This document shows positions 44,951-55,831 of a stretch of 64,000 nucleotides of DNA, piece after piece; position 1 is the stretch's first letter; each line of letters begins with the position of its first letter. The stretch is taken from positions 1,275,874-1,339,873 of the forward strand of contig NW_021940919.1 of the NCBI RefSeq assembly GCF_004337985.1. Reading direction: 5' to 3'. The notes under the pieces were generated by a model, which was not told where the DNA came from, made no database searches, and saw only the letters and a program-made list of their open reading frames with translations. The DNA comes from Pyricularia pennisetigena (Eukaryota > Ascomycota > Sordariomycetes > Magnaporthales > Pyriculariaceae). The translations under genes were made by a program, and so were the position numbers.

Positions 44951-46979
44951 CCTTACCCCAAAAATGGATAAACCTACGTTAAAAATGCCAAAAAATTTCA
45001 GTTTTCCCGACGTAAATATAATTAATTTGTTCCAACTATTGGAGCTAATTTAATTGAAATTCGTCGGATAAAAATGGAGGATATATTAATCGTCGACGCA
45101 AATTCTACATATTTATTTAATAATAATTTCAAAATTTAGGTTAAAAATTTCGAATTAAAATATACCCAATTTGGGATGGATAGCAAAAAATGTATAAAAA
45201 TTTAGGGAAAAAATTATCCCGTTAAAAAAACTTAGAATTAAAACACCCGATGGAAATATAATCCAATTACCAAACCTGAAGGTAATAATTAATCGCAACC
45301 CACCCCGATATTTCCCCCACCGCCAATCGAAAATTTTTCGGATAAAAAAATGGATAATATACCCATTTTCAAATTTAAACGTCGGGATAACGCCAAATTG
45401 AAAAAATTGGCCAGGAAATTGTCCGAAATAAAGGTAAACAGGAAAAATATCCAAAAAATTATCCGGAAAACTCGAAAAATAGCTAAACCATATTTTAAAA
45501 AAAAAATGCTAACAAAAAACCTAAAAATGCTAAACCATTGGCGATTAAAAGCGATCCGGATTATTTAAATTAATTTAACTTCCTGGAAGAATTAAGCCAA
45601 ACAATTATTCCTGTTCCGATTATATTAATATTGCGAAAAATGCTATTAGCCCATTGGGAATTTTAACAAATATTTAAAATAACCAAAAATAGAGGACAAA
45701 ATTAAACCTAAACGAACCGAATCGAAACTGATTTCCCCAATGTCGAAGGTACCCTAAAAATAGGGGATTGGATAAAAGGGTTAATAAATATTAAATGTAT
45801 AAAAAAAAGGTAAAATTACCCTTTTTGGGTTAAAATAAGCATAACCTCAAATATATTTTCAGGACGGACGAAATTAAAAAACCCAAACTCCAATATTTTC
45901 AAATAACTTTAAATAATAAACATACAATTTACACCATAGTTAATATAGGATTAATTGTGGATTTTATCCCCCCGGGCGTGGTAAAAAAACTTAAATTACC
46001 GACTACGGTTTTCGAAAAATTATAAAAAGTTAAAATGGCGAACGGTATTTATTAAAAAATAATTGAATTTACAATTATTACGTTTTAATGCGGATATATC
46101 CTAATCCCCATTTTCCTGTGGGTAATAGGTGGACCTTTAACCAAATCTTTTCTGCTGGGATAGAATTTTTTTAAACGAATTCGTGCAATGGTTAATTTTA
46201 TTATTAAAATTACCATTTTGCGGGATCGGAATGGTAAAACCTTAATCGTCCCGTTATGGAGTACGATTAACAATTGCCCGGTTTTATTTGGAATTAAGCC
46301 CGAAAAAGGAGGAACTTAACCCTATATTGGACCTAACGAAATTAAACCAAAAAAAAAAGTTAAATTCGAGGACGATAATAATAAAACCGCAAATAAAAAT
46401 AAAAGGATTATTTTTATATTGTATCCACCCCTAAGTTGGACAAACGAAAAATTAGCCTGGTTAAATAAACGATGGAAAAAAAAAAAAGTTAGGGAATTTT
46501 CCCCGTTTTTTTGATTATTAAAAAAACGGACGCCTGTAGTTAATATGGTTAATTCCGGGAAAATAGGGGATATTATCGTTACTATAAAACCAGCCCCAAA
46601 CGAAAACGTTTTTGTGGAATGGGATAAAACAGCAATTATTAAAAAGCAAAAAATAAAAATTTAAAAAATTATAAACCAATATAGTGTTAACGATTTTGTT
46701 AACGCCTTTAAAAAAATACCCAACGCAAAAGGCGATCCTTGGAAGGTGAAAAAAAAACCCCAATAACGAAAAATGTTAACAAAACACCAATATATTATTA
46801 ACAAATGGTTCGATGGCGTTAAAATAAAAATTGGAAACGTAGCTAATACCCTTAATTGTTAAATTAAAATAAAAAAATTATATTATATATAAAGGGATTA
46901 TTTCGTTAATAATATACAGGAAATAAAAATCACAAATATAATATAACACGACATTATTTTTAAACTAAAAAATACCCCG

Positions 46980-47762
46980 GTGAAACTCAAGCAGTATCGG
47001 TATACAGGTAAACAAACTAAATGGTTTTACAAAATAATTCCCGATATAAAAAAAGCTGGGATTATTATGCGGTCGAACAGTTTTTGGGCAATACCGACGA
47101 TTTTTCCACCAAAACCTGGAACTCCCGGCGAAAAGCCCGTTTTTAAAATAGTGCACAATTACAAACGGATTAACTCCATAACGATTAAATAATAATATCC
47201 AATTTATTATATTATAATGGATATTAATGCACTGGTTATAGCAGGTTAAAAAAACTATTGCAAATCTAACATTTGCAATAAATTTTGGGGGGTACCCATA
47301 AACCCCCATCACATATAATTTACCGTTTGGGTGGGACCGAATGGTTAATGGGTATATATAATATATTTTTAAAATATATGCTGTTTAATAAATATTTACG
47401 TAAATTTTGGAAATATGGTTTTCGGATGGTTCCCCAAAACGGTAATGGAGGGAATCGAACTGGTTAAGTTCCCTAATATATTGGGAAAGGAAAAGGACTT
47501 AGGTTGTACTTTAATTTTTTATATCGACGATTATACCATATTAAATCCCGATTTCGATTTTCTTTTCAAATATATGCATAAAAAATACATACCTAAAATC
47601 GCTTTCAGACCCATGGCACTATTAACCAAAAAAACGGAGTTTTTCACACGTACCGTGGAAACGATTGGATTTATAATCCAGGACGGTATTGTAACTCCGG
47701 CGGAAAAATTTAAAACAATATTTTTAAAATTTAACGAAAAATGGAAAAAAACACCACTATAA
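46980..47762 (+). pseudogene. Degraded reverse transcriptase
   Basis: Two open segments carry Ty3-type RT blocks. The first (46980-47192) has DIKKAGIIMRSNSFWAIPTI, a PPKPGTPGEKP segment and a VHNYKRINS segment. The second (47415-47762) has the catalytic YIDD at 47520-47531 and a GFIIQDGIVTPAEK block. A non-coding or shifted stretch and stops separate them. Confidence 0.85.
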
Positions 47763-47899
47763 TCGTGGGAGGATTTACAGGCGGCTTTATTCGTCATTTT
47801 TTTCCTGCGCATTTTTATCCCAGGAAGGGCAGCTTTAATAACCAAATTTAAACAAATTTTTTACAAACGAATACCCAAAACCATTTTAGGAGGAAAGGA

Positions 47900-48629
47900 G
47901 TTAACAGTTTGTAAATGGATTAAAAGGGAGATTCCGCAATGGTTAAATAAATATAATAAAACGATTAATTAAATATGCAAATCGGTAATTAATAACGCAA
48001 TACGAGGTATAAATTTTAAAAAGCCCCTTTATTTGGCCATTAATACCTGTGCAAATGGATTGGGTGCCGTTTTGTTCCAAATACTTTAAAGACAGGAAGT
48101 TTATAATGTTAAACAATTTAATAACATTAAAATTAACATATTTATAAATTTTTCGTTACAGGAGGGATAACGGAAATATACATTGCCCAAATTTAAAATA
48201 TATACTATCCTTAAAACCTTAAATTCGATTAAATAGGTAATATTGGCGACCCTTTTCCGAATTTAAGTGTATATTAATTATTAGTTAATCCGGGAATTAT
48301 TGGTTAATAAAACGGTGGTATATAAAAAACTTTATTCGTGGATTAAACGGATTAATAAATATAATATCGAAATTTATTATCGTCCCAATACAGACAAAAT
48401 TATCGGGATAATTGATGGACTGTCGAAATTAAGGCCGCCTTTTGCTAAACCATTGCCAAAGGATCGAAAAACACTAACCTGGGCCAATCTGGTCTGGGGC
48501 ATAACCGAAAAAATAAATTATAACGAAATCCTGGGGCAGGTAATAATTGGGGTGGAAAATAACAAAAAAACCGATTGGTTTTATAAAATGGTAAAATATT
48601 TGAAAAAGGGGGAGGAATTTTTTAAATAA
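47900..48629 (+). pseudogene. Degraded RNase H / tether region of pol
   Basis: The segment 48300-48629 reads IEIYYRPNTDKIIGIIDGLS, matching the RPGxxN-xxADxLSR end of Ty3-type RNase H domains, with the Ala of the ADGLS block changed. Stops are frequent upstream. Confidence 0.7.
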
Positions 48630-48839
48630 TTACCCAAAACCCGAGCGAAAATTATTAAATAAAAAGCAAACCGATTTATGGTTAAAGGACAATATTTATA
48701 CCGGAAAAAAAGTAACGGATCCTGGGTAATATATTTTAAAAACAGTGAAATTTTGGGGATTTTCAAATGGGTTCACGAGGATTCGGGATATTATTCACAA
48801 AAACCCATAATGCATTTTTTAAAAAGTAAATTTTAATAA

Positions 48840-49818
48840 TTAACCAGGAATAAAAATGTATAACGATATTGCGCTAAATGCGAAATTTGTCAACGTTTAG
48901 GGGGACGGGAGTTTAAACTTCGTTATAGCAAAACCACAATTCTAATATTTATGGAATTGGTGGGAATGGATTTTGCAGGACCAATTAAACCTATAATAGC
49001 AAATGGTTATTCCATAATTTTCGTCGCGGTGGATTATTTTACCCAATTTATCCTTATAAAATCCATAGAATATCCAGCAAAAACGTTAAACGTGGGGAAC
49101 GTTTGGTTATTCGATTAATCCCCAATTATAGGATGGCTAATATTAATTATTATTAACAACGGGAACCATTTCGCCAATATATTACTAAAATAGTTTTTTA
49201 AAGCAAAAAGGACCTCCATAAAATTCGGATTTATTACCTATCCACAAACAATTGGATTACTTGAAAACACAGTTAAATTATTAAAAAAAACAATTACAAT
49301 AATGGGTTTTAACGACACCCAAAAACCGTTGGCCCTATTAATACTTAATAATACCGAATTTCGTTAATAAAATTAACAGCAAATATATTAAACGATTGGG
49401 CACGTTACCCGTTATAACTATAATGGGGATAATATTATTTAAAACCCCCATAATTTAAATAAACCCGGATTTTTTGGATTTGGTTTTAAAAAAATCTGGA
49501 AAAATACTGGATAAAATTAATAAAGTGGAGGAAGGCCGGGCGAACCTCATTAACCGATTGGTTTAACAATAAAATAAATGGGAAAACGGGAAAAAATACC
49601 CGGTTATTATTCCGGGAACGTTGGTCCTGGAAAAACGAAATAAACAAAAAATTAACAATTCCAAATTGGAACCAATTTGGACCGGCCCGTTAATAGTGGT
49701 TAGCCAGACGAAAGGAAGATTAATATTACAAATACGAAAACGAGGAAATAATAGCCTGGGAATTGGTCCAATAAGGAAAATACATATATACGACATCAGG
49801 ATTTGGCGAAAACCTTAA
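48840..49818 (+). pseudogene. Degraded integrase
   Basis: A CAKCEICQR block near 48862 fits the zinc-binding domain. GMDFAGPIKP near 48963 with VDYFTQF fits the first catalytic strand. IINNGNHFAN near 49150 is the second catalytic block, with its Asp replaced by Asn (AAC at 49155-49157). The C-terminal part (49621-49818) contains NKQKINNSKLEPIWTGPLIV and PIRKIHIYDIRIW, typical of fungal gypsy integrase tails. Confidence 0.82.
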
Positions 49819-49883
49819 AAAAAATATCCAGGCAAAAATAAGGGCCAAATAAATCAATTGGAAAAAGCCCTTAAAAAAAGTAA

Positions 49884-50000
49884 TTGGGATTTGAGGGAGT
49901 TAACCTGTTCGCTACCCTGCGGTTTCTAATTACGTACCAACACCTTATTTCAATCTTCCTTCATTTTACATTCAGATTCCGCTCACTAACTGGATGGCCG

Positions 50001-50037
<37 letters not shown>

Positions 50038-51779
50038 TTTTTTTTTTTCACCTGTTTGTTATACAATTAAATACCATAAAACTTTTCCTAAATTTGTTTA
50101 ATTTTTCTTTCAAATTTTATTATTTCCACCACCACCTTTCCAAATAAAACCACAATTTTTTACAAAAGTTTTTTTTAATATTTAAATTCCGAAACCTATT
50201 ATTACCTATTTATTTTTCTTTTTTTTTATTCTCTTTTTCTTTTATTTCCTTTTTTTTTGCCTTTATTTCCACACAATAGTTAATTTAAACCGGCCAACCT
50301 TTTGAAAAAATTTAACCCTTTTAACCAAATATACATCATTAATTATAAAAAATTTAACCAGTAATTTGCTAAAATTAACCGATTATAAAAAAATCGTAAA
50401 AATTTTGGTGGAGGCTCTAAATACGAAAAACGAAAAAATGATTAACATTTGGAAACATATAAATTTGGAGGTTAAAATTCGGATACTGGCCTGCATCCTA
50501 AAATGCTCGAAAAAGTTTGATAAAATGCAAACAATAAAAGTTTTGGAAAAATTTTGGGAATGCAAAAAAGCTCCTATAACCTGTGGATTAATTATTACCC
50601 GAATCCTAAATACCACCTTTCACACCCAAAAAACGAAGCATGCGAACTGTCAGGCGGTTTAAGGTATGTTATAAAACATTAACAAAATTTACCTGGCCAA
50701 TATTGCATATAAACCAAATATTAAAGATTGGGGCGACGATAAAATTATCAAATTGGTAATTTACCAGGTATTTTTTAATATTTTTTATAATAAATTTATC
50801 CGATATATTATCCCCTGCAATTTAACAAAACTGGTAAATTTAAATGCAACGCTTTAAAGTAATATTTATTTCGAAAAGGAATTTAAATCGAAGATTTTGG
50901 GATTAGGTTTTTACAATTATTATAACGATAAAATCGGCAACCCGGATATCGTTATAAAATTCGAACGCGATTGGGAAATAATAAACATAAATAATAAGCT
51001 GGAAAATATAATAATAAAACTAATTCCGGGTGTAATCCGCATTTTATTCCGAAAATTTTAAAATGGAAATTAGGATTAGGATAAAAGTAAAAAAAAAACA
51101 GCAAATATTTTATTAAAAAACCCTCCCAACAAATTCAAAAAAACGGATACATTTAAAACCATTACCGGCAAATTTTTTAAAACTCCGGTTAAGCAAAAAC
51201 TGGGTGAAATTTCGTTTTTAATTACATTTACACCATATAGCATAAACCTAAAAAAAATCTCGCTCGATATAGGCGCCAATAAAATCTTTTTAACCAAAAT
51301 TAAAAAAGGATATAAAATCGTTGGAGGAAATTTAAATTTTATTACCAATTATATTAAAAAGTTGAAAAAAGAAAAAAATAAAGTGGCCGAAAAACTGGTT
51401 TGGGTTAATTAATTTTTAAAAAAAATAAATGGGGAAAATCGGAGGATTTTAAGGAAAATGGATCTGGCGAAAATTTTCCTAATCCATAAAAATGGAAACG
51501 AGGAAATTCAGGATCGTGAGGACGAAAAATATATATTTTTTAAAAATGGAAAAGGAAGTGAAAAGGAAATTATTAAATTGTTGGGTTCGGAGTAATAATA
51601 CTAAAATTATCCTTAGTACGTCAACACTTTGGTTTGGGAACTTTATTTTTTCAAAGGATTTTATCTTTATTAAATCTCTTATTTTGGGTTATTGGGGTTT
51701 TTTTTTTTTTTCCTTTTTACGTTGAATTTCATTATTTGAGGATTACTATCCTCCGTGCTTTTTAGGGTCCTTAGGCACT
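49884..51779 (+). pseudogene. Extra coding-like segment behind the integrase
   Basis: About 1.9 kb between the integrase end and the 3' LTR. It starts with a 30-nt A run (50001-50030) and a T-rich stretch. It then shows plus-strand open segments at 50366-50662 (98 codons) and around 51290-51590. The segments are rich in Lys, Asn and Ile, as mutated coding DNA would be, and no domain is recognisable. It may be a third reading frame of the element or captured DNA. Confidence 0.45.
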
Positions 51780-51790
51780 AAGGAGGGGGA
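51780..51790 (+). other. Polypurine tract
   Basis: AAGGAGGGGGA lies three bases before the 3' LTR, in the place and orientation expected of the plus-strand primer. Confidence 0.75.
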
Positions 51791-51793
51791 TTT

Positions 51794-51967
51794 TGGTGAT
51801 CCCGTGATTGATTAGGTGGGATCCACCTGCATATTTAGTTAGAAAGCGAGCATTTTCGTAGCCGGGATCTGATCCCGAAACCAACCCCCAATCAAGCAAG
51901 TTTTTGGCCGATCAGCCAGCCCTTGAGGATCAGTTGTGATCCTTGTTTTGTTGTTTTCTTCTCTTTT
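51794..51967 (+). repeat. 3' LTR
   Basis: 174 bp. C-to-T changes (CA to TA, CT to TT) relative to the 5' copy lie only in the interior-facing first half. The outer half is followed directly by the target duplication AGTGG. Confidence 0.9.
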
Positions 51968-51972
51968 AGTGG

Positions 51973-52168
51973 TCAGTACCGGCCAGCCCCTGGCGGCCAT
52001 TGGCTTGCATGAAATCGTGGGGAGCTCTACCATGTCAAGCTGGTATCCTCGAGCATCCAGGTCTTCGTAATACATCACGACAGCTTCCTCACGGCAGGAG
52101 TGGCACATGTACTGGCTTAACAAATCACCCCACACGTACGACTTTGTTCTCAGCTACTGTATTCGGCT
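51973..52168 (-). pseudogene. Possible host exon fragment cut by the retrotransposon
   Basis: Reading leftwards, a frame from an AG-like acceptor near 52168 gives SQYMCHSCREEAVVMYYEDL and GYQLDMVELPTISC before running into the LTR. On the other flank of the element the frame could continue for about 30 codons to a stop near 43044. The composition looks coding, but no family is recognised and the upstream exons are not identified. Confidence 0.3.
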
Positions 52169-52865
52169 GGCGGCCCGATTATGATGTCGACTGTAAAATA
52201 AAAAAAAATAAAAAAATAAAAAAAAACATCTGTTCTTCCACGTTTTAGTCTCGAAGGCAGCTTTATAAGATGTACCAACCCCAGCCAGCATGGTGATAAG
52301 CTTCTCCCTTCAACTGGGCTATTTGTTGTTCATAGGCCACTGTTTAATGGTCCATTTGATGGTGTGATGGTAGCTGCCTATTAGCGCCTGTTCGCTTGAT
52401 AGGTGTTTTCCCACGCACGAATGAGTGGTGCCACGTCAACAGGCAATCAAGCACCCAATGCCAGCTGCAGCCGACAAATACAATGGTTTTTTTTTGTTCA
52501 GTTTCTCCAGGTGAAAGTAGAAGCGCTACAGGCGATAAAAACTGGGCGGCTTGTAGCCGGCGGTAAGGCTACAATAATGATCATTCCTCGCGGCTTGGTG
52601 TGACACTCACCCAATCCCCAAGACAAAGCACTTCGCCAGGCTGCATGTTTGGTGCCTACTTGCTACGGCCCAGCTTGATTTTCTCAGAAACAACATAGTG
52701 ACCGACATCGACCATCCTTTACAACGATTGTTATTCGCGTGCCTCGATCTTGGTTTATTACACTGTCTGTTTCCGGGTGTCAAGTGACTCTGCCTACGCT
52801 CATCAGCTCTTACTTTCTGCATCGTATCACACTCGAGGCGGCTCTCATCGGACAGCCATTAAGTG
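52169..52865. other. Intergenic region right of the retrotransposon
   Basis: Contains an A-rich tract near 52196-52227. No gene recognised; composition is normal, so RIP did not spread here. Confidence 0.45.
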
Positions 52866-54148
52866 ATGCCCGTGATGAATATGTTGCAATCCGAACAGCC
52901 CTCTAAATCCTACACTGGCTCGCGCTACTTCCGTGAGTTTGTATCCAAGATTCGGAAAGACCCAGATGCTGGAAAGTATGAGCACCTCGAAGACTATCCA
53001 CACGACATTCTTACCGACACCGAGCTCGGACTAAGGCTATATCACGCCGGAGTAAGCCCTTTCTTCCGTGTTTATCATTTGCCAGATACTCTTCTCTTGC
53101 TAACTGACTTGGTATATCTGTCACAGATCAACCCCTACGACCAGGACCACTTCCGACACCAGATCTATATTGTGGTCATCGACTCCCCCCAAGGGAAAGT
53201 CAGCAAGATCTGCCCGGAAAACACTGTCGTTGCCACCTCGCTCACCCTTCAATGGACCAAACGAGGGGACCTCTGCAATGCGCTGCTCCTCTCGATCAAG
53301 GGCTTCGGGCAGTGCACATTCGCCTGGTGTGGTGACTCGCCGAGCCAGAGCAAATGTGGCTGGTGCGGCCATAGCCAGAAAACACTGCTGTGGAGGGCAA
53401 ACCAGTGGAAGTGGCTGCCATACCGACGCGGGAGGGCTTTGCGGCAGGGCGAGAGACACTGCTGCAGATGGAATAAGCTGGCTCGGAGATACGAATGTGT
53501 ATGTGTTGCAAACCGATCTACTGATCAAAAGCCCGGGCCCCATTTTCCTGTGATGTCTTCCTGAAAACTAAAAACAACGGTGTTACGTTCCAGTGTCGAT
53601 GCAAGGACCCTGATAATGCGCTTATGGGGCCCCTAGACCGGGAAGATTCCGCCTCGATGCCACAGTCCGTTTTGCCCGCCACCATTGAGGGTCACAAGCT
53701 GTACATGAGCAATGCGCAAGTGGCATTGCTGCGCGGGAGCCACAATCTCCAAAATTCAGGTAATAGCGCTGTTGCTCAGCCCACTATCAACAACTTTCAT
53801 TTTTATGGCAACATTTACCAAGCGGCGGCAGGGGGTTCAGCCGATGGTCCAATGAGTGGGCCCTCGAGCTATGTGTTCTCGGCCATGCCCCTCACAATTG
53901 CAACCTTGCCGAGGACCATGATTGACTTTACGAGCTCTGTTGCGTCGTCGATGCCTAGGGCTGGGGTGGAGCATGGTCATATCGTGGGAGAGGTTAATGA
54001 CGACCAAGGCACGTCGGGCTCCGGCCCGAGCAAGACACGAAACTATACCAAACCAATGGTGGAGGACGATATCGATGATGGAGAAATCAGTAACGCTGGG
54101 TTGGCTAAAAGGTTTTCTAGGCTGGATGTAGCCAAAGCGTCGACTTAA
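52866..54148 (+). CDS. Hypothetical protein, gene model uncertain
   Basis: A possible three-exon model (52866-53051, 53127-53549, 53594-54148) gives 387 codons. Intron 1 has good signals (GTAAGC, CACAG). Intron 2 would be only 44 nt with a weak GTGATG donor. The N-terminal part (SRYFREFVSKIRKDPDAGKY, DYPHDILTDTELGLRLYHAG, INPYDQDHFRHQIYIVV) looks like real protein. The middle has two competing open frames, one Cys/Trp-rich and one Ser/Arg/Ala-rich. The C-terminal third (PTINNFHFYGNIYQAAAGG and onwards) is disordered. I recognise no family. A frameshifted or decaying gene is possible, given the retrotransposon 900 bp upstream. Confidence 0.4.
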
Positions 54149-54340
54149 GAATATTTCAATTCATTGATTTATCTTCAAGGTTCCCCCATTTGTCATCGGG
54201 AAACAACGGAATATGTACACAAAACGAAAATAATGGGGTAAGGGGCCCTACTTCCCCATACGATTTGAGAACCGGCCTCCGAGCCCTCCAATGTCGCTCA
54301 CCACCTGCTCCTCTATATGGCTGGGCTAAACGAGGCAAGT

Positions 54341-55706
54341 TTAGCAACCAACCTTGATAGCCTGGGCAAACAAAGTATACGTATCGGCATGGTTGAGGTT
54401 CTGGGCACTCGAGAGCCTAGAGTTAGGGATTGAGCTTGTCAGTCTAGGCCACCATCAAGGCCTGTAGCCCCTGGACTAATTTCTAAGAAGCAGTTAAACT
54501 TACTGGCGCACGCAAGTGTATCCATAACAGTTGTAATCCTGTGTTCCCTTGACTATTGGATGTTTGATAGCCTTGGTCAGCGTATTGTTAGGAGGTATCC
54601 CGGAGAGTACACGACTAGTTACCTTGCGACAAGTGGGTGACCTCGTGCAGGATAGTGTTGTCCTGGGTCTGGGCACGGCAAGCGCTGCTGGTGGTTGGCA
54701 AGCTGAAGAATGTCGGGCAGTTCACCATGATGCTCTGCGACGGGACCGTGTAGGCGATGACGCCGGCTGAGCACGCGCCAATCTGGTCTGTGCAGTACTG
54801 GCGGCTGGCACCGCCGGTGGGGTTGCATTCAGATGCGATCCTGTTGAAGGTGGTAACAACCGTGTTGATGGCGCTGGAGCTGGTGCTCTTGAAGTACTCG
54901 TTCACCTTGGCAGAGTTGCTCTGTGCGGCACTGGCGGCGCGCTGGGCGAGAGAGCGGCAGCTGGAAGGGCGCAAGCCATGTCAGTCAGTATGAACATGCG
55001 TGTTACATATTTAACATCCCCCCTCCCCCTTTTTTTCATTTCTTTGGGTCACTATTCTCACCTGTTGATGGCGTTGATGGTCTGGGTGCGACGTGTGCTG
55101 GTGCAGTCGCTCTGGACGTTTGTACGCTTGGCAAGGTAGGAGCGGCGAACCTCGGCTGCCTCAGCTCCATCAATATGAGCCTTAACATGGTTGGACTCGA
55201 AGGCCATGGCGCTTGAGATGTCGCCCGAGTCGGGTTCGGCAACAGAGAAAGTGCCCTGGTTGTGTGTTAGCTTCAAGGTGTGCGGAGGACAGTGAGTCGG
55301 CGCGCAAATCGGTACATACCAAAGCAGCAATGTCAAAGTCACCACCCTGTGCGAAGTCGTGAGTGCTAGCCACATTGAAGCTAACCTCGACGGTCTCGCC
55401 GGCCTCGATAACCTGGAAGGCCTCGGCAGGAAGACCGGCGGTGGCAACCTGGTACCTGATGCCGTCGAACTCGACCTTATTTTCGCCAGCCATGATGACC
55501 GACTTCTCGACGTCGGCCGAGTCGAGGATGGAGCCGGTCTTCAGGACCTTGATGCTCGAGCTGCCCGAGTTGGTGATGCTCGCCTTGACTTCAGAGTTGT
55601 TGACAACCTGAATCTTGACGTCGAGGGGAGTGTCACGCTTATTCATGACGGCTGCTCCCTGGGCCAGGGTGGCCAGGAGAGCCGTGATTCCAACGCTGTA
55701 CTTCAT
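54341..55706 (-). CDS. Deuterolysin-type (M35) secreted metalloprotease
   Basis: Five exons (55706-55320, 55255-55062, 54960-54623, 54552-54504, 54416-54341) give 347 codons. A signal peptide (MKYSVGITALLATLAQGAA) precedes a propeptide of about 150 residues. The mature part begins around TNVQSDCTSTRRTQTINAIN and has paired cysteines. The zinc site is HEVTH in exon 3, and the aspzincin third-ligand motif GTQDYNCYGY follows after the splice in exon 4, where GTxDxxYG is the family rule. The last residue is Cys (IKVGC), as usual in deuterolysins. The enzyme is a heat-stable neutral protease acting outside the cell on basic proteins. Exon 4 is only 49 nt yet carries the catalytic Asp. A long TA repeat sits 38 bp upstream of the start. 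Confidence 0.93.
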
Positions 55707-55739
55707 GCTGGCTTATTTGGTGTTGAAATTGAAAGAATG

Positions 55740-55743
<4 letters not shown>

Positions 55744-55829
<86 letters not shown>
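55744..55829. repeat. (AT)43 microsatellite in the deuterolysin leader or promoter
   Basis: 86 bp of uninterrupted AT dinucleotides beginning 38 bp upstream of the deuterolysin start codon. Confidence 0.95.

Positions 55830-55831
<2 letters not shown>

Larger units (their letters stand above)
43105..51972 (+). mobile_element. Full-length, RIP-mutated Ty3/gypsy-type LTR retrotransposon
   Basis: Two 174-bp direct repeats (43110-43283 and 51794-51967) bound an 8.5-kb AT-rich interior and are flanked by AGTGG at 43105-43109 and 51968-51972, a 5-bp target duplication. Between them, on the plus strand and in the usual gypsy order, lie a gag-type zinc knuckle, reverse transcriptase, RNase H and integrase, all broken by stops. 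CpA and TpG are depleted and TpA enriched, while CG remains, the signature of RIP. A polypurine tract (AAGGAGGGGGA, 51780-51790) precedes the 3' LTR. If an LTR ends in TA (from CA by RIP) the boundary shifts by one base. It is certainly not autonomous now. Confidence 0.93.

Noticed and set aside
51076..51348. 90-codon minus-strand frame inside the retrotransposon
   Set aside because: Phe/Leu/Ile-rich translation of AT-rich mutated DNA; the plus-strand reading fits the element better.
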